DNA of 64,000 bases from Ascarosepion bandense. Lineage: Eukaryota > Mollusca > Cephalopoda > Sepiida > Sepiidae. How positions within the stretch are numbered: the first letter of the stretch is position 1; the number at the start of each line of letters is the position of its first letter. A program made the translations under genes and the position numbers. The DNA is taken from assembly GCA_037127315.1 (NCBI GenBank), contig JBBBDQ010000332.1, positions 534,001 to 598,000 on the forward strand, given 5' to 3'. Positions 1 through 9,200 of the stretch are shown here, piece after piece. The notes under the pieces are model-generated. The model did not search any database and was not told the DNA's origin. It saw only the letters and a program-made list of their open reading frames with translations.

Positions 1-485
1 TCTGTGCAAGGAAAAAGGAACTATATGACCACCAGTGTTGAGAGATATCTTTATTCAGGCTCGGAAAACATTTGTGAGAAGCCCCTAAAAGTCTGTAAGA
101 AGAGTATTGATGAAAATCGATAGTTCTTGTAAGACGCAGGGAAATGTTACGCAAAACATGCTACAGCGCGTTTGACAGGAGCTGTAATATCGACTCGACC
201 GATGTCGTGTCAAAGGCAGTGTCCATATTGAACATTTGTGAAGCTTTGTGAAATCAGTTATAAAAATCTACATTGCTTTGAATATCTTGTCCAAATTTTG
301 ATATACAAAGCTTTTGTTGTTCAACATGGATCATATTTAATTTCGTTTGCACGTAGTTACTCAAATATTCAAATTTAAAATGACGGTATTTTTAGACACC
401 CTTTATATTTAAAACGCTCGCTTTTAAAGACAAAATAAATTGTGTACCCACTATAGATTATCTATAAGCATAATAGATAAAAGTC
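1..485. other. Unassigned AT-rich sequence
   Basis: No open frame, repeat family or RNA gene recognised here. Composition is moderately AT-rich without simple repeats, so it may be unique intergenic or intronic DNA, or a very old repeat. Confidence 0.4.
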
Positions 486-735
486 TAAGTCTATATCGTG
501 TTGAATACACCGGTTCCCGTCCGATCACCGAAGTTAAGCAACATCGAGCCTGGTCAGTACTTAAATGGGTGACCATTTGGGAATACCAGGTGCTGTAAAC
601 GTAAGGACCAAGAATGGTCCGCCACGTTTGGGGGTTGGGTGCAGGGCTAACAACCCTGCCCCGTAAAAAAAGCAGTTTGTTACAGAAACAGCAACAAAAA
701 GTTGCTGCCCTAGGCACCATCTGGGTGTGATGGAT
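486..735 (+). repeat. 5S rRNA-derived element with an unfamiliar 3' body
   Basis: Bases 486-600 read as a 5S rRNA copy: GTTGAATACACCGGTTC, then GATCACCGAAGTTAAGCAAC, then GGTCAGTACTT, AATGGGTGACC and GGGAATACCAGGTGCTGTA are all in the canonical order. It is not a clean 5S gene: the start is eroded, the C-box region is changed (ACCATTT for ACCGCCT), and no T-run terminator follows directly. Instead a body runs on at 601-735, with a perfect GGACCA/TGGTCC mini-hairpin and an A-run (TAAAAAAAG). The tRNA-like module that follows 5S sequence elsewhere in the window is absent. Either a 5S-type (SINE3-like) SINE or a 5S copy fused to another element. Certain as 5S-derived, uncertain as to body. Confidence 0.75.
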
Positions 736-1526
736 AGATGATGATAATAGACAAAAGCACGATTTACACTAGAATAAAAAAAGTATAAAGAGATTCACTT
801 TATACTCGAGTCTACAAGTAAAAGACAAAAGAATTTTGAACAGTGAAATATAAAACGAGAAAGAATGTAGAAAAGAGAAAAACTGAAGTGAAGTAGACAC
901 AAAATGGGGAAGGGAAATAAAACGGTGAAAGAGAAAAGGAAGGATCTATGAAGAATGTTGTATCGCCGAGGTGGATATGATACACAGAGAAAGTGTGCTG
1001 CGGTATTCAGTAAAATATCCGGTGGTAAAAGGATATACACAGAACCGTAGAATAGTCGCCGAAGTAATCAGCCCGACTTCTACTCGAATGACGCTCGAAT
1101 ATTACGCCTTGAATGCGACTATTCTTTACTTCAATAGATAATTTCAGCCATGGGCTAAAAGGGTCTATTTAATTGAGAGTTCTGCAGAGTTGCCAGCCAC
1201 TCTACAACAAAAGAAGTGGAAAGAGAAGTGAAATGTCAATCTGGACCCAAGGCCATAAAGTAGAATGAAAAGATCGATAAAAAGAAAATGAAAGCGGGAA
1301 AGTTTAAGAAAAAGAGGATGAGAAAGACGATGGAAGAAAAAGAAAAAAAAAGAGGAAGGAGACGAAAGGCATAAAAGTAAAAGATGAAAAGGTAAAGATA
1401 GAGAAAATAAGGTAGAGAAGAAAGAGAAGAAGAAGAAGAAGAAGAAAAAGAAGAAGAAGAAGACAACGACCGGAATCGACAGAGGTTCAATAAAAACAGA
1501 TACATACAAAAAAAATATACCCCCTT
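736..1526. repeat. Purine-rich low-complexity DNA
   Basis: GA/AAG-rich sequence, densest at 1330-1465, where AAGAAG and GAAAGA units dominate. Long reading frames on the opposite strand are Phe/Ser/Leu-rich shadows of this composition. No gene or transposon domain seen. Confidence 0.6.
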
Positions 1527-2010
1527 GTACAAATTAATTGAAACAACTGCTTTAGTTTCCTTTCTTTACGTTTTGGACGCACTGGAGTGAAAAGGTGTAA
1601 TCGATTTGTTTTTTTTTGTTGTTTTTTTTTTTCTCAGCTTAGGTCATTTGCAGTAGTAATAGGAATCGGTTTTCTGTGTGTATAATGAAAACTATTTCCT
1701 CCATGACTGCATCAGATTTATATCACACCCAGACGCTATTGTCTCGATTGTCGATTATTCGTCTTACAGCCAAAGAAGTGTACGAAAATTGTAGCGTTAC
1801 ACGAACATACTGGCAAGCCTTACAGAGAGATCGCGGATATAGTTAGTGTCATCTTTTCAAGTGTCAGTCGTGTGATCAAAGCGAACAAAGAAACAAGATA
1901 CATAAGTCCAAAACGTAAAAGAAAATGTGGTCGGTAGAGAAAAACAACGCCAAGAGACGACGTATACGTGATCAGGGAAGGTGTGAAAGATTTTAATTAA
2001 TTTGCACAAG
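1524..2010 (+). mobile_element. Internally deleted Tc1-like DNA transposon (copy 1)
   Basis: The ends carry inverted CTTGTNCAAATTAATT-type sequences (left about 1524-1539, right about 1995-2010). Between them, 1722-1985 encodes a broken Tc1 transposase N-terminus: a helix-turn-helix-like start (RLSIIRLTAKEVYENC), a second DNA-binding part (QALQRDRGYS, FQVSVV), a linker (PKRKRKCGR) and then TTPRDDVYVIREG. There the frame runs into the right end, so the whole DDE catalytic domain is missing. In Tc1 elements the missing enzyme cuts and joins at TA. This is a MITE-like deletion derivative; a reverse-strand relative with a nearby breakpoint lies at 12480-12890. Confidence 0.75.
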
Positions 2011-2047
2011 ATGTAGAAGTGAAAGGAAAATAAAAACTATATATTCA

Positions 2048-2290
2048 GAAATGAATTGAATTCCTTCAGTGACTGGCGTGTGTATACACTGCCTATATAC
2101 AACACGTTAAAATTACCCTTCCTGATTCCATGCGTTTATGGCTTAGGGAGTAGCGACTCCGACTGACACCAAATCGGAACGGGTTTCGATCCTGGCCAGA
2201 AGCAAGCAAGTGAGTGTGTCTAGCCACACTGATGAGCAGTGATACAGCGAAACAGGCTTGTTTGTGGATGACTAATGTATATATACACAT
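2048..2290 (+). repeat. tRNA-derived SINE with (TA)n tail (family D)
   Basis: A tRNA-like head at about 2130-2205 (TATGGCTTAGGGAGTAGCGACTC as a weak A box, GGTTTCGATCCTGG as B box) is preceded by a 5' leader and followed by a conserved end, GATACAGCGAAACAGGCTTG then GGATGACTAA, running into TATATATAC. Other copies at 32958-33200, 33222-33460 and 38560-38780 share leader, head and end. A and B boxes are the internal RNA polymerase III promoter of such elements. Confidence 0.75.
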
Positions 2291-2850
2291 TTTTTAATCA
2301 TATCGCCCCAAGCAAGGCATTTTATTTCCACTGTTTTGCAGGTTTTTACATCCGAGGAAAGTTATAAGAAAGAGTGACAGGTTATAGGGGGTGTCAGGAA
2401 GTGGGTAAGAGAAGGATGAAAATGCTGATGAGAGTAGAGTAGACAGAGAAAAGAGCATGAGAGAGAGGAAGCAGGTTAGTAAGATGACTATTGACTTTCC
2501 ATTTAAATTCTTGGAGATTGTAGCTGTCGGAGAAGCAAGTAAACGAAAGGGAATTCCACAGGCAAGAAGTGCGAGAAAAGAAGCTACTGGAGTAGAATTT
2601 ACGTTTACATTTTATTGGTTTCACAGTAAAAAGGTATGACCTAGTTGCTAATCTTGAGTAAATTCATATATAGGGGTCACCACTGAGGTAATTCATCGGA
2701 GCAGAAACCGTGAAAATATTTATAGAAGAGACACACGGAAGCCACATTGCGCTGGTAAGAATGTGGCTGTATCTTAGCTGCCAAGTCGGGATCGATCACA
2801 TTACAGATTCTTCGTTGGATTTTGTTAAAGACACCTAGGTGGATAGCAAT
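2291..2850 (-). mobile_element. CR1/Jockey-like LINE, 5'-truncated 3' end (family A)
   Basis: Read on the minus strand this ends with the family A tail (CTTGCTTGGGGCGATATGATT, then As). Upstream it holds the end of the reverse-transcriptase ORF: SLSYK-like C-terminal residues, FFSRTSCLWNSL and the LQEFKWKVNSHL block. Same family as 5270-5990, 9580-9805, 11008-12420, 20146-20580, 43760-44068 and 58885-59150. Truncated and frameshifted, so inactive. Confidence 0.8.
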
Positions 2851-2932
2851 AGAATAGAAATGGTGAAAATAGAATGAGGAAAAGGAAGAGAGAGAGAGAG
2901 AGGTGGGGGAATAAAAGGGGAGTGAGATTAAT

Positions 2933-3405
2933 AGAAGAGGTTTGTTTGTTTATTTTTGAGGCTTAACGACCTATCAATCCTTATGGGATCATTTAAGGTC
3001 ATAACCAATAATTTTGGGTAAGGTTATTTTTTTTTATTTTTACAACATTTTTCTTTTTCACGATTCATTGGGATTTGTTTTTGAGAGCATGGTCCCCAAG
3101 TCCTACCCTTCTTATTTAACCCATAACTGGAGGGAATGGACGGATTAATACCTTTCCCAAGGGTACCAGTGCTTAAGGGAATGCAGGGTATTCAACTGGA
3201 ATTCGAACTCGGTTCACCGATTTCTCTTTCCGAGCCGATATCCACTGCACCACAACGCACATCCGTCACTATACGCTTACAGCACCTGGCATTCCCAAGC
3301 GGTCACCCATCTAAGTAATGACCAGGCTCAAAGTTGCTTAACTTCGGTGATCGCGCGAGAACTGGTGTATTCAACGTGATAGGCCGTAAGCATAAAAGAA
3401 GAGGT
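2933..3405 (-). repeat. Complete composite 5S + tRNA SINE, tail T1
   Basis: On the minus strand: a 5S rRNA-derived head (about 3396-3286, starting GCTTACGGCCTATCACGTTG); a tRNA-like head (about 3265-3197) with A box TGGTGCAGTGGATATCGG and B box GAGTTCGAATTCC; a shared body ending GTTATGGGTTAAATAAG; then a T1 tail ending in CAAACAAACAAA near 2942. AGAAGAGGT at 2933-2941 and again at 3397-3405 looks like a 9-bp target-site duplication. A chimeric 5S/tRNA head is known from AmnSINE1 and relatives; whether this is related or convergent cannot be judged here. Confidence 0.8.
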
Positions 3406-3590
3406 AAAAAGAAGAAAAAAGAAATATTGATGAAAAGTAGACAGCATTATAGAAAGAGGCGAAGAATAAAGAAAGCGAAAAAGAAGAGAAAATGAAGCAA
3501 AAAGAAAGAGTGTGAGGAGTGTTAGATTTATCTGGTGAGAAAAAACAGAAGCAAAAGAGAGAATGATGATGAAGAGAAAAGAGACCACTG
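3406..3590. repeat. Purine-rich low-complexity DNA
   Basis: AAAGAAGAAA-type sequence, no coding or repeat-family signal. Confidence 0.5.
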
Positions 3591-3775
3591 GACTCTAGCT
3601 CTCTCCCCTCCCCTGTATAACCTTCCCTTTCACTCCACCAATGTCTGTCATCGCACCTGCTTTCTCAGCTTTCTGTTGTTCCTTTCTAACTAGTTTGTAC
3701 TCCTCACTCTTTTCTAATTAATCTTTTTACATTTATGTAACCCCCTTGCTCGGGGTGAAATGATTAAAAAAAAAA
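3591..3775 (+). mobile_element. LINE 3' tail (CTCGGGGTGAAATGATT type)
   Basis: Ends with CTTGCTCGGGGTGAAATG followed by ATTAAAAA, the same 3' hallmark as 16177-16505. The preceding CT-rich 3' UTR (GACTCTAGCTCTCTCCCCTC) matches that copy closely; the piece CTGCGCATCAGTGGCG is missing here. Only UTR remains, no coding sequence. Confidence 0.7.
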
Positions 3776-4053
3776 AAAAAAGAAAGAAGGCGAGTAAGAG
3801 AAAGTAGAAAAATGAAAGCAAAATTAAAAGGGAGGGAGAGAGAGAGATGGAAAAGTAGAGACGACTCGAAAAAGGAGAAAGAGAAAAGTGAAGAGAGAAA
3901 AGAAAGAGAATATAAACTCAGAGAGAGAGAGAGAGAAAGAGAGAGAATGAGTAAATGTGGTGGTGAAAAAAGTGAGAAAAATTAATACGAAACTGAGTCG
4001 TAAAAAGAACAAAAGAGAGAAAAGTAAGACAATTATAACGCCAGAGGAGAGAG

Positions 4054-4095
<42 letters not shown>

Positions 4096-4210
4096 AATGT
4101 AGAGGTTAAAAAGAAAGAGGGAGAAAAACTAATAAAGAACAGAAAAATAATCGCAAAAAGGACAAAATAGAGAAAAGTAAGACATTTATAAAGCCAAAGG
4201 ACGGAGGGAC

Positions 4211-4249
<39 letters not shown>

Positions 4250-4270
4250 GTGAGTGAGTGAGTGAGTAAC
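3776..4270. repeat. GA-rich microsatellite cluster
   Basis: Three blocks of (GA)n near 3834-3950, 4049-4093 and 4207-4245, the last passing into (GTGA)n. Separated by AAAAGA-rich spacers that look like diverged duplicates of one another (GCCAGAGGAGAGAGG versus GCCAAAGGACGGAGG). No gene. Confidence 0.75.
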
Positions 4271-4812
4271 TGTAATGGTGAAAAAGAAAGTCGGAGAAAA
4301 CACAGAGAAATACTTGTTAAAAAATCGAAGGAAGAGAGAAAAGAAATAGCAAGAGAAAGAAAGAGTGGAATTGGTAAACAAGAGAAAGAGAGGCACATAT
4401 TTCATTCCATGACCGCGGAATTACAAGTTGCGATTTTTGCTTCTTTTTTTCTTTTTTCATTTTGTGGCCGATTTTGGGCAAGGCCTGGGGTTGGGGTTGA
4501 TGCGAGGACGGCCAATTAAACGAATGAACCAGTTTTATTATACCCGGACACTGTTTTAATGTTAATGTACCTAGTCTTTTAATTTTCTTTCTTCCTTTTG
4601 ATATATTAACAAAACAAAAACAAAAAAGAAAACAGCGAACCTTTTGATCTCCAAAATCACAACTTCATTTCTTTTATATTTCGTTCGCGATTTTGCATTT
4701 ATTCAAATTACTACAAATTTTATATGCAGGTCTGACTATACTGCATTAGTAGGCGAAGTAACTCTTTATTTCGTAGTCACTTTATTGGCACAGCATGGAT
4801 TTGACGAGGATG
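4271..4812. other. Unassigned sequence
   Basis: AT-rich DNA with short frames only. No repeat family recognised. Confidence 0.35.
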
Positions 4813-5250
4813 GGATGTGCGTTTTGGCGCAATGGATATCGGCTCGGAACGAGAAACCGGGGAGCCGAGTTCGAATTCCAGTTGAATTCATTGCATTCAC
4901 TTACGCGCAAATACCCATGGGAAAGGTATTAATCTCATCCCTCGAGTTATGGGTTAAATAACAAATCGGCTCGGACCGAGGAGCCGAGTTCGAATTCCAT
5001 TTGAATCCATTGCATTCACTTACGCGCAAATACCCTTGGGAAAGGTATTAATCCGTCTCTTCCTTTCAGTTATGGGTTAAATAGCAGGACAGATTGGGTT
5101 GGTTCTATAGCCTTGGTCGGCCACCAGTCTACCTCAGAAAGCAATGGCAACCTACTGCGGGATAATTTTCTGCCCAGTCAGTCATGTCTTTTTCGAGACA
5201 TGATCGCCCAAGCGTGTATCACGTATGACACTTAACTGACTGATGGAGGT
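4813..5250 (+). repeat. tRNA-type SINE, tail T2, with internal duplication
   Basis: Starts GGATGTGCGTTTTGGCGC with A box GCGCAATGGATATCGG and B box GAGTTCGAATTCC. After the body motif TTATGGGTTAAATAAC the head resumes part-way (CGGCTCGGACCGAGGAGCC) and the body is repeated, giving a duplication of about 130 bp. The T2 tail follows: ACCAGTCTACC, the hairpin arms CATGTCT/AGACATG, CGTGTATCACGTATG and ACTTAACTGACTGA. No 5S head. Confidence 0.85.
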
Positions 5251-5269
5251 GACGAAAATTCGTCTGCGT

Positions 5270-5990
5270 AACTAACTAACGAAATCCGCTGCTAAGAAGG
5301 TCGTTTCCCTTTATAAGGCCAGGAAGTGTTTTTACCCGTCTGAAACCATCCTGCACATATATAAATCTACCATCCGTCCGTGCATTGAATACTGCTGCCT
5401 TATCTGGGCGGGTGCCCCTGCTATCCACAAAGGGGTCCTTGACAAAATCAAACGGAAAAAATGTAATGTGATCGATCACGACTTGGCAGCTCAGATACAG
5501 TCACTTTCTCACCGGCGCAATGTGGCTTCCCTATGTCTCTTTTACAAATATTTTCACTCAGCTCAGTGGTGCCCCCTATATATGAATTTACTCGAGCTAA
5601 AAGATTAGTAACTAGGTCCCACCATTTTACTGTGAAACCAATAAAATGTAAATGCAAATTCTACTTCAGTTGCTTCTTTTTTCGCACTTCCCGCCTGTGG
5701 AATTCCCTTCTGTTTACTTGCTTCCCCCACAGCTAAAATTTCCAAACAATTTAAATGTAAAGTCAATTGTCATCTCCTATTTCACTAACTTGCATCATCT
5801 CTCTCATGCTCTTTTCTCCATCCACTCTACTCTCATTAGTATTTTCATCCTTCTATTACCCACTTCCTGAAACCCCCTATAACCTGTCACTCTTTCTCAT
5901 AACTTTCCTCCTATGTAACCCCCTGCGCATTGGTGGCAGTAAACTGCCTGGCCTGGGGCGATATGATTATAAAAAAACAAACTGTTTTTA
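5270..5990 (+). mobile_element. CR1/Jockey-like LINE, RT C-terminus and 3' UTR (family A)
   Basis: Translation of 5300-5760 gives the C-terminal part of a non-LTR reverse transcriptase ORF in pieces: ILHIYKSTIRPCIEYCCLIW, then NVASLCLFYKYFHSA and RTSRLWNSLLFTC. The 3' UTR ends with GGCCTGGGGCGATATGATT and an A-rich run at 5970-5990. It begins directly after the SINE at 4813-5250. Frameshifts make it inactive. Confidence 0.85.
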
Positions 5991-6035
5991 AAAAAATGCT
6001 CAAAACAAAGTCGAGCGAATAATATATATTTACAA
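5991..6035. other. Short AT-rich spacer
   Basis: No feature. Confidence 0.3.
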
Positions 6036-6176
6036 TTTATAGCATAAATATGTTATAATATCTCTACAAAAGTAACTATTTTGTTTCAACACTACTTGTG
6101 TCTTATTAAGTGATGCTTCTTTTGTAATGATATTATAACATATTTATGCTATATATATATATATATATATATATAT
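6036..6176. repeat. Palindromic foldback element next to (TA)n
   Basis: Bases 6040-6061 and 6130-6151 are perfect 22-bp inverted repeats (TAGCATAAATATGTTATAAT plus AT). Pairing continues inward through ACAAAAG/CTTTTGT with a few mismatches, leaving about 45 bases of loop. A (TA)n run follows at 6151-6175. Consistent with a MITE or extruded cruciform; no coding content. Confidence 0.7.
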
Positions 6177-6340
6177 TATGTTATTATGTTATTATGGACT
6201 CTCCCGTCGATTTCGAGGTATGAGTGTCTAACCTCAGTTAGACTACCACACAAAGAATTGTTTAGAGTGGTGAAGGCTTGTGTAGCACCATCCACAATCG
6301 GTGCAGAAGTTTGCCACGGATCGCATGAACAACAGACCTC
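6177..6340. other. Unassigned sequence
   Basis: Includes TTATGTTATTATG repeats at 6177-6195, then sequence I cannot assign. Confidence 0.3.
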
Positions 6341-6525
6341 AGATATTTAACCCATAACTGGAGGGAAGGGACGGATTAATACCTTTCCAAAGGGTACCAG
6401 TGCGTAAGTGAATGCAGAGTGTTTGACTGGAAATCGAACTCGGCTTACCGATTCCTCTTTCCGAGCCCATATCCACTGCACCACAACACACATCCGTCAA
6501 TAATCGCTTACAGCACCTACGAATA
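6341..6525 (-). repeat. Composite SINE fragment (tRNA head, body, last bases of 5S head)
   Basis: Minus strand: the body GTTATGGGTTAAATATC end lies near 6341, the tRNA-like head at 6424-6492, and upstream of it only the last bases of a 5S head (AGGTGCTGTAAGCG, 6504-6517). The palindrome at 6532-6671 begins where the rest of the 5S head should be, so it interrupts or replaces it. Confidence 0.75.
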
Positions 6526-6531
6526 TATAAT

Positions 6532-6671
6532 ATATTCTTCATTAGTAAACGAGTTATTACGCGACCTAGGTTTCTACCATGTGGTGTTTTCAGGCGATTT
6601 GCACATCGCTTGAAAACACCACATGGTAGAAACCTAGGTCGCGTAATAACTCGTTTACAAATGAAGAATAT
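6532..6671. repeat. Near-perfect 67-bp inverted repeat (long hairpin)
   Basis: 6532-6598 pairs with 6605-6671 across a 6-base loop (TTGCAC) with only two or three mismatches, in mixed sequence such as ACGAGTTATTACGCGACC. A transcript would fold into a nearly uninterrupted duplex. It is neither a microsatellite nor part of the SINE consensus. Could be a foldback transposon, a miniature palindrome, or a source of small RNA. Confidence 0.85.
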
Positions 6672-6756
6672 TCTAAAGTTCTGCAATATAATTGTATTGA
6701 ACACATTTTAATACAAATATGTACTGGTCTAATTTTATTATAACCAAAAACTAAGT

Positions 6757-6803
<47 letters not shown>

Positions 6804-7560
6804 GGAGCAAGAGATAAAGAAAGATAGCGAGAGATAAAGAAAGATAGCGAGAGGTAAATTTTAGGCCACTGGTAATGGTAATATTTGCCGTTTCATTATA
6901 AGGAAACATTCCTTATTCATCGACGAAGATTTTAAAATTTATTAAATCTGTCACTTAAAACAATTTATCAGGAAAATAGGTTCCCCAACTTCAATAGCTG
7001 TTATCGCGCTTTCAAATACTGATACTTTTCTAACCATTTCTTTGAATTAGTTTGAATATTTTGATTATGCCATCATTTTCTCTTCGAGTTATGTTTGTCA
7101 TCCATTTTAGTTGTTGCTGGGTGGCTTCTATCATTTTGCTTCGGAATTCACATGCAGAAATGTTTTTGAAGCGTTTTATTTTAAAACTTATTAATGCGTT
7201 TTATTCCGTTAAATTCGTTAACGCCTGCATCTTATTTAAAAAAAAATGTATTCTCGTTTGTGAGTCAGTAATGTTGAGGATTTTCTTTTAGTTGTCTGGC
7301 GAGAAAGGCTCCAGACATCAGTTGTCTTCCTTAATTTAAGCGTGCTCTTCGCTTCCTCCAACTAGATTTTATTTGGACGCAAGAACTAATTTACTGTAAA
7401 TAAAAAGTTCATCTTTTTCACATCAGCAACAATAATTACCGGATGAGAGACTAAAACGAAGCGGACGTCTGTAGTTTATTACTATTACTCTTCTCGTCGC
7501 CTTTTCGGGCAAACGTTTTCGTCTGACATGAAGTGGTAAGACTATATTGGATCCATTTAA
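6672..7560. other. AT-rich sequence with one (GA)n tract
   Basis: (GA)n at 6759-6799 followed by a short repeated motif, GAGATAAAGAAAGATAGC. The remaining AT-rich sequence has only short frames, no domain and no repeat match inside the window. Confidence 0.45.
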
Positions 7561-8175
7561 GGGTCTTCAATATTTTCTGGGAGTTTGAATATCTCGAAAA
7601 TGCAATAGATTTATTACGTAAATTTTGAAAATTTCAAACTTTCAGAAAATTAATTTATCTTTCAGATAAATTAATAAATATTATTATATCATGTTGATAA
7701 CATTAGGTAACAATAGGAAACGCTTAGATTTTAAAAAAATTTCGAGGTTTCGATACTTTACAGAAGTTTAAAAACTTTGAAAAATACGTTGAAAAACTAT
7801 GCGAAATCAGCTAAAAAGTGATACTTTTTGAGGTATATTTTGAAATTTTCAGAGTCTCAGAAAATTAATTCATCCTTAGGATAAATTAATGAAAATAGGT
7901 GAAACATGTTGAAACCACTTGGTATGAATAGAAAACACTTAGATATTAAAAAAAATTTAGGGTCTTCAATATTTTCTGGGAGTTTGAATATCTCGAAAAT
8001 GCAATAGATTTATTACGTAAATTTTGAAAATTTCATACTTTCAGAAAATTAATTTATCTTTCAGATAAATTAATAAATATTATCATATCATGTTGATAAC
8101 ATTAGGTAACAATAGGAAACGCTTAGATTTTAAAAGACTTTCGAGGTTTCGATACTTTACAGAAGTTTAAAAACT
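7561..8175 (+). repeat. Satellite-like tandem repeat, 399-bp period made of two half units
   Basis: GGGTCTTCAATATTTTCTGG at 7561 recurs at 7960, with near-identity for the following 215 bases. Within the 399-bp unit a second, diverged half begins near 7780 and follows the same order of motifs (AAAATTTGAAATTTTCAGA-like, palindrome, GTTGAAACCA-like, AAACACTTAGAT). The array thus reads A-B-A'. Each half carries an AT-rich palindrome: arms TTAATTTATCT/AGATAAATTAA in A and TTAATTCATCC/GGATAAATTAA in B. A LINE fragment interrupts at 8176. Confidence 0.85.
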
Positions 8176-8408
8176 TTGCTAAGAAAGTTGGTTCTCTGCT
8201 TCATGCTAAGTAGTTTCCCTCATTAGAATCTATCTTCCATATTTTTAAGTTTACCATTCGTCCATGATTAGAATATTGCTGCCACATATGGTCCAGTGTT
8301 CCTGCTATATATCTAGACACTCTTGATAAAAAACGAAAAAGTGTCAGCAATATTATTGGTACTGATCTGGCGTCTTGGCTTCAGTCGCTTTCCCACTGTC
8401 GTAAATTT
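8176..8408 (+). mobile_element. LINE reverse-transcriptase C-terminal fragment
   Basis: Reads AKKVGSLLHAK, then YIFKFTIRP, EYCCHIWSSVPAIYLDTL, KRKSVSNIIGTDLASWLQSL and SHCRK in broken frames. This matches the corresponding block at 11480-11700 and 5280-5530. It is cut off at 8408, where the SINE begins. Confidence 0.75.
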
Positions 8409-8735
8409 ACCTTTTTGTGTGTAAGTGAATGCAACGAATTCAACTTGAATTCGAACTCGGCTCCCCACTTTGTCGTTCCGAGTCGATACCCACTGAACAA
8501 CAACGCACATCCTGTTCACTTGCGCACAAATACCCTTGGAAAATGTATTAATCCATATCTTCCCTCCAGTTATGGGTTAAATAATAGGACAGATTGGGTT
8601 CTATAGCCTTGGTTGGCAACCAGTCTACCGCAGAAAACAGTGGCAACCTACCGCGGGAAAATCTTCTGCCTTGTCAGTCATCTCTTTCAAGACATGATCG
8701 TTCCAAGCTTGTATCACGTATGGCACTTAGCTGCC
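8409..8735 (+). repeat. T2 SINE with its head inverted relative to its body
   Basis: Bases 8413-8513 hold the tRNA-like head and start of the body in minus orientation (minus strand: GGATGTGCGTTGTTGTTCAG, B box GAGTTCGAATTC). At about 8514 the element flips: CACTTGCGCACAAATACCC, the body and the T2 tail (GGCACTTAGCTG) run in plus orientation. No bases of the plus-oriented head remain. This is a 5' inversion of the kind left by twin priming in LINE reverse transcription. Confidence 0.85.
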
Positions 8736-9027
8736 TTCTATACTATTACTTACCCAGTATAAGGTAGATGGTCACTGAATGAGATCCTTTTAAGTTTGTA
8801 AAAGGAGGAATTAAAAGGTGTCTATGATCAGGATATCTAGGATAGATAACTGTTGATCCTAGATTTGATGAGGGTGAGATTGTAGTGGTCGAAATAAGCA
8901 TCCTCTCGGGAGTATACAGTACAATGTGTCAGATCTGTTATCATAAATAAAGCCGTTCAATAGAAATAATTTAATAATCGTTTGTTCCATTTAAGAAGCG
9001 TAGTTTTCACTCTTATTTATTGCTTTA
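8736..9027. other. Unassigned sequence
   Basis: No repeat or coding signal recognised. Confidence 0.3.
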
Positions 9028-9200
9028 GTGATACAAGTCTGACTTGTTATCCCATAGTTGTGGGAAATAAGAGGGGGATTCATTCCCATGGGTTTTCGCA
9101 CATAAGTGAATCCAACGAATCCAACGGGAATTGGAACTCTGAGCTCCCATTAACAATCCCGAGACGTTATGAATTACACCAACAGCACATCTAAGCTTAC
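9028..9200 (-). repeat. tRNA-type SINE, tail T3, diverged
   Basis: Minus strand: a degenerate head (GATGTGCTGTTGGTGTAATTC) and body (TTCACTTATGTGCGAAAACCC), ending with AACAAGTCAGACTTGTATCAC and TAAAGC, which is tail T3. Similar ends at 16735-16912 (minus) and 27225-27440 (plus). Confidence 0.6.

Noticed and set aside
486..600. Functional 5S rRNA gene
   Set aside because: Control-region changes, eroded 5' end and absence of a direct T-run terminator; other copies in the window are clearly SINE parts.
795..1532. Several 80-114-residue minus-strand frames rich in Phe, Ser and Leu
   Set aside because: They lie on GA/AAG-rich low-complexity DNA, overlap one another in different frames and have no domain. 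They are composition shadows.
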